Positions 61,983 to 64,000 of a stretch of DNA of 64,000 nucleotides are shown piece after piece (within the stretch, counting starts at the first letter, position 1; the number at the start of each line of letters is the position of its first letter). This DNA is from Galaxea fascicularis (lineage: Eukaryota; Cnidaria; Anthozoa; Scleractinia; Euphylliidae). Below the pieces are notes generated by a model. That model ran no database searches. It saw only the letters and a program-made list of their open reading frames with translations, and was not told where the DNA came from. Location: contig OX419342.1 in the NCBI GenBank assembly GCA_948470475.1, forward strand, positions 938,201 to 1,002,200. The letters run 5' to 3'. The translations under genes and the position numbers were made by a program.

Positions 61983-62513
61983 ATCATGTGGAAATGCTTC
62001 CAAGACCTCCGACAACCTGATTTCTATTGGTATTTGAGCTGTGTGCAAGATTTTAGCAATGTTAAAATTTTGACCAAAACCCAAAGGGGGGACCACATGG
62101 TCTTGAGTCAAATTTTGAATTTGGCTTAAACTCTGTCTATTTCAAAAAGGAACCTAGAAATCATGTGGAAATGCTTCCAAGACCTCCGACAACCTGATTT
62201 CTATTGTTATTTGAGCTGTGTGCAAGATTTTAGCAAAGTTGAAATTTTGACCAAAACCCAAAGGGGGGACCACATGGTTTTGAGTCAAATTTTGAATTTG
62301 GCTTAATCTCTGCCTATTTCGAAAAGCAACCTACAAATCATGTGGAAATGCTTCCAAGACCTCCGACAACCTGATTTCTATTGTTATTTGAGTTGTGTGC
62401 AAGATTTTAGCAAAGTTGAAATTTTGACCAAAACCCAAAGGGGGGATTACATGGTGTTGAGTCAAATTTTGAATTTGGCTTAAACTCTGCCTATTTCAAA
62501 AAGGAACCTAGAA
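61983..62513 (+). repeat. M351-M353, partial 5-monomer unit
   Basis: M351 has 'tattggtat', private 'agcaatgttaaaatttt' and 'ctctgtctattt'. M352 has 'catggttttg' and ends 'taatctc', 'tattcgaaaagcaacc', 'tacaaatc'. M353 has private 'gagttgtg' and 'ggattacatggtgttg'. M352 and M353 align with M357 and M358. Confidence 0.87.
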
Positions 62514-63398
62514 ATCATGTGGAAATGCTTCCAAGACCTCCGACAACCTGATTTCTATTGGTATTTGAGCTGTGTGCAAGATTTTAGCAAAGTTGAAATT
62601 TTGACCAAAACCCAAAGGGGGGACCACATGGTCTTGAGTCCAATTTTGAATTTGGCTTAAACTCTGTCTATTTCAAAAAGGAACCTAGCAATCATGTGGA
62701 AATGCTTCCAAGACCTCCGACAACCTTATTTCTATTGTTATTTGAGCTGTGTGCAAGATTTTAGCAAAGTTGAAATTTTGACCAAAACCCAAAGGGGGGA
62801 CCACATGGTCTTGAGTCAAATTTTGAATTTGGCTTAATCTCTGCCTATTTCGAAAAGCAACCTACAAATCATGTGGAAATGCTTCCAAGACCTCCGACAA
62901 CCTGATTTCTATTGTTATTTGAGCTGTGTGCAAGATTTTAGCAAAGTTGAAATTTTGACCAAAACCCAAAGGGGGGACCACATGGTCTTGAGTCAAATTT
63001 TGAATTTGGCTTAAACTCTGTCTATTTCAAAAAGGAACCTAGAAATCATGTGGAAATGCTTCCAAGACCTCCGACAACCTGATTTCTATTGTTATTTGAG
63101 CTGTGTGCAAGATTTTAGCAAAGTTGAAATTTTGACCAAAACCCAAAGGGGGGACCACATGGTTTTGAGTCAAATTTTGAATTTGGCTTAATCTCTGCCT
63201 ATTTCGAAAAGCAACCTACAAATCATGTGGAAATGCTTCCAAGACCTCCGACAACCTGATTTCTATTGTTATTTGAGCTGTGTGCAAGATTTTAGCAAAG
63301 TTGAAATTTTGACCAAAACCCAAAGGGGGGACCACATGGTCTTGAGTCAAATTTTGAATTTGGCTTAAACTCTGCCTATTTCAAAAAGGAACCTAGAA
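62514..63398 (+). repeat. 5-monomer higher-order repeat, copy 1 (885 bp, M354-M358)
   Basis: M354 has 'tattggtat' and 'ctgtctattt'; M355 'ccttatttc' and the 'taatctc...gcaacctacaaatc' ending; M356 'ctgtctattt'; M357 'catggttttg' and the same 'taatctc' ending; M358 consensus. 'tattggtat', 'ccttatttc' and 'taatctc' all recur 885 bp later. M354 has private 'agtccaatttt' and 'cctagcaatc'. Confidence 0.9.
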
Positions 63399-63929
63399 AT
63401 CATGTGGAAATGCTTCCAAGACCTCCGACAACCTGATTTCTATTGGTATTTGAGCTGTGTGCAAGATTTTAGCAAAGTTGAAATTTTGACCAAAACCCAA
63501 AGGGGGGACCACATGGTCTTGAGTCAAATTTTGAATTTGGCTTAAACTCTGTCTATTTCAAAAAGGAACCTAGAAATCATGTGGAAATGCTTCCAAGACC
63601 TCCGACAACCTTATTTCTATTGTTATTTGAGCTGTGTGCAAGATTTTAGCAAAGTTGAAATTTTGACCAAAACCCAAAGGGGGGACCACATGGTCTTGAG
63701 TCAAATTTTGAATTTGGCTTAATCTCTGCCTATTTCGAAAAGCAACCTACAAATCATGTGGAAATGCTTCCAAGACCTCCGACAACCTGATTTCTATTGT
63801 TATTTGAGCTGTGTGCAAGATTTTAGCAAAGTTGAAATTTTGACCAAAACCCAAAGGGGGGACCACATGGTCTTGAGTCAAATTTTGAATTTGGCTTAAA
63901 CTCTGCCTATTTCAAAAAGGAACCTAGAA
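63399..63929 (+). repeat. 5-monomer higher-order repeat, copy 2, cut by window end (M359-M361)
   Basis: M359 ('tattggtat', 'ctgtctattt'), M360 ('ccttatttc', 'taatctc' ending at 63720) and M361 align with M354-M356, but M361 ends 'ctctgcctattt' where M356 has 'ctctgtctattt'. Confidence 0.88.
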
Positions 63930-64000
63930 ATCATGAGGAAATGCTTCCAAGACCTCCGACAACCTGATTTCTATTGTTATTTGAGCTGTGTGCAAGATTT
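63930..64000 (+). repeat. M362, monomer truncated by the window end (71 bp)
   Basis: First 71 bp of a monomer with the 'atcatgagg' marker. The array clearly continues past the window. Confidence 0.95.

Larger units (their letters stand above)
1..64000. repeat. 177-bp satellite DNA array, 361 complete monomers plus a partial one
   Basis: The motif 'atcatgtggaaatgcttcc' recurs every 177 bp from base 1 to the window end, always in the same orientation. Nine monomers differ in length: M98, M99 and M105 (187 bp), M148, M159, M325 and M328 (178 bp), M185 and M187 (176 bp). These sum to +32 and exactly account for the last start at 63930. No unique sequence interrupts the array. Length, homogeneity and nested higher-order structure are typical of eukaryotic centromeric or heterochromatic satellites; centromere function itself is inferred. 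The family is not one I can name. Confidence 0.98.

Noticed and set aside
1..64000. CRISPR-like regular repeat
   Set aside because: The whole period is repeated with no unique spacers, and the unit is 177 bp.
1..64000. CENP-B box (nTTCGnnnnAnnCGGGn)
   Set aside because: The closest candidate, 'tattcgaaaaggaacc', has TTCG but lacks the CGGG half. No match was found in the consensus on either strand.
1..64000. Whole region as an assembly artefact
   Set aside because: Markers vary gradually and in nested order with private mutations in most copies, which argues for real sequence. Individual perfect duplications (886-4425) still deserve read-level checks.
1..64000. tRNA, rRNA or spacer repeats of rDNA
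   Set aside because: No recognisable tRNA or rRNA segments, and no transition out of the monomer anywhere.
1..64000. Assignment to a named plant satellite family
   Set aside because: The length matches several families, but I do not recognise the sequence, so length alone is not enough.

Overview
The whole 64 kb window is one uninterrupted satellite DNA array. A 177-bp monomer (about 38% G+C, counted on the consensus) is repeated head to tail on one strand: 361 complete monomers, then a 71-bp partial monomer cut by the window end. I number monomers M1 to M362, starting each at the 'atcatg' motif; M1 begins at base 1. The arithmetic closes: 361 x 177 plus the observed indels (three 10-bp duplications, four +1 alleles, two -1 alleles) gives exactly the position of the last partial monomer, 63930. 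I found no protein-coding gene, RNA gene, transposon, CRISPR array, inversion or unique sequence.

A uniform megasatellite with nested higher-order repeats (HORs) and a nucleosome-scale monomer points to a eukaryotic chromosome, most likely a centromeric, pericentromeric or subtelomeric heterochromatin block. The 177-bp length falls in the usual range of plant centromeric satellites, so a plant is my best guess. I do not recognise the monomer as a named family and cannot name the species. Both window edges lie inside the array.

Layout. Zone A (1-16107) has blocks marked by 'ggcacc', 'cttgcg', 'gaggtg' and 'gattaaaac' variants, including a 10-monomer tandem duplication that looks perfect by eye (886-4425) and a 6-monomer block present three times. 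Zone B (16108-23394) introduces a three-monomer cassette and the 187-bp monomers, with a 6-monomer HOR. Zone C (23395-36138) is the most diverged, holding 11-mer and 6-mer duplications, the most unusual monomers and four of the six 1-bp indels. Zone D (36139-41094) is close to consensus, punctuated by 'tttttataaaa' boundaries 6 or 8 monomers apart. Zone E (41095-57378) is a clear 22-monomer (3,894-bp) HOR in four units; one unit is enlarged to 28 monomers and another is internally permuted at constant length. Zone F (57379-64000) starts near consensus, contains the most homogeneous run, and ends in a 5-monomer (885-bp) HOR.

Nothing here encodes a pathway. The biology visible is concerted evolution: local amplification, unequal exchange and conversion-like mixing of marked monomers. 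Open frames of 70-106 codons exist only because the 177-bp monomer is divisible by three and has one stop in one frame; I do not treat them as genes.
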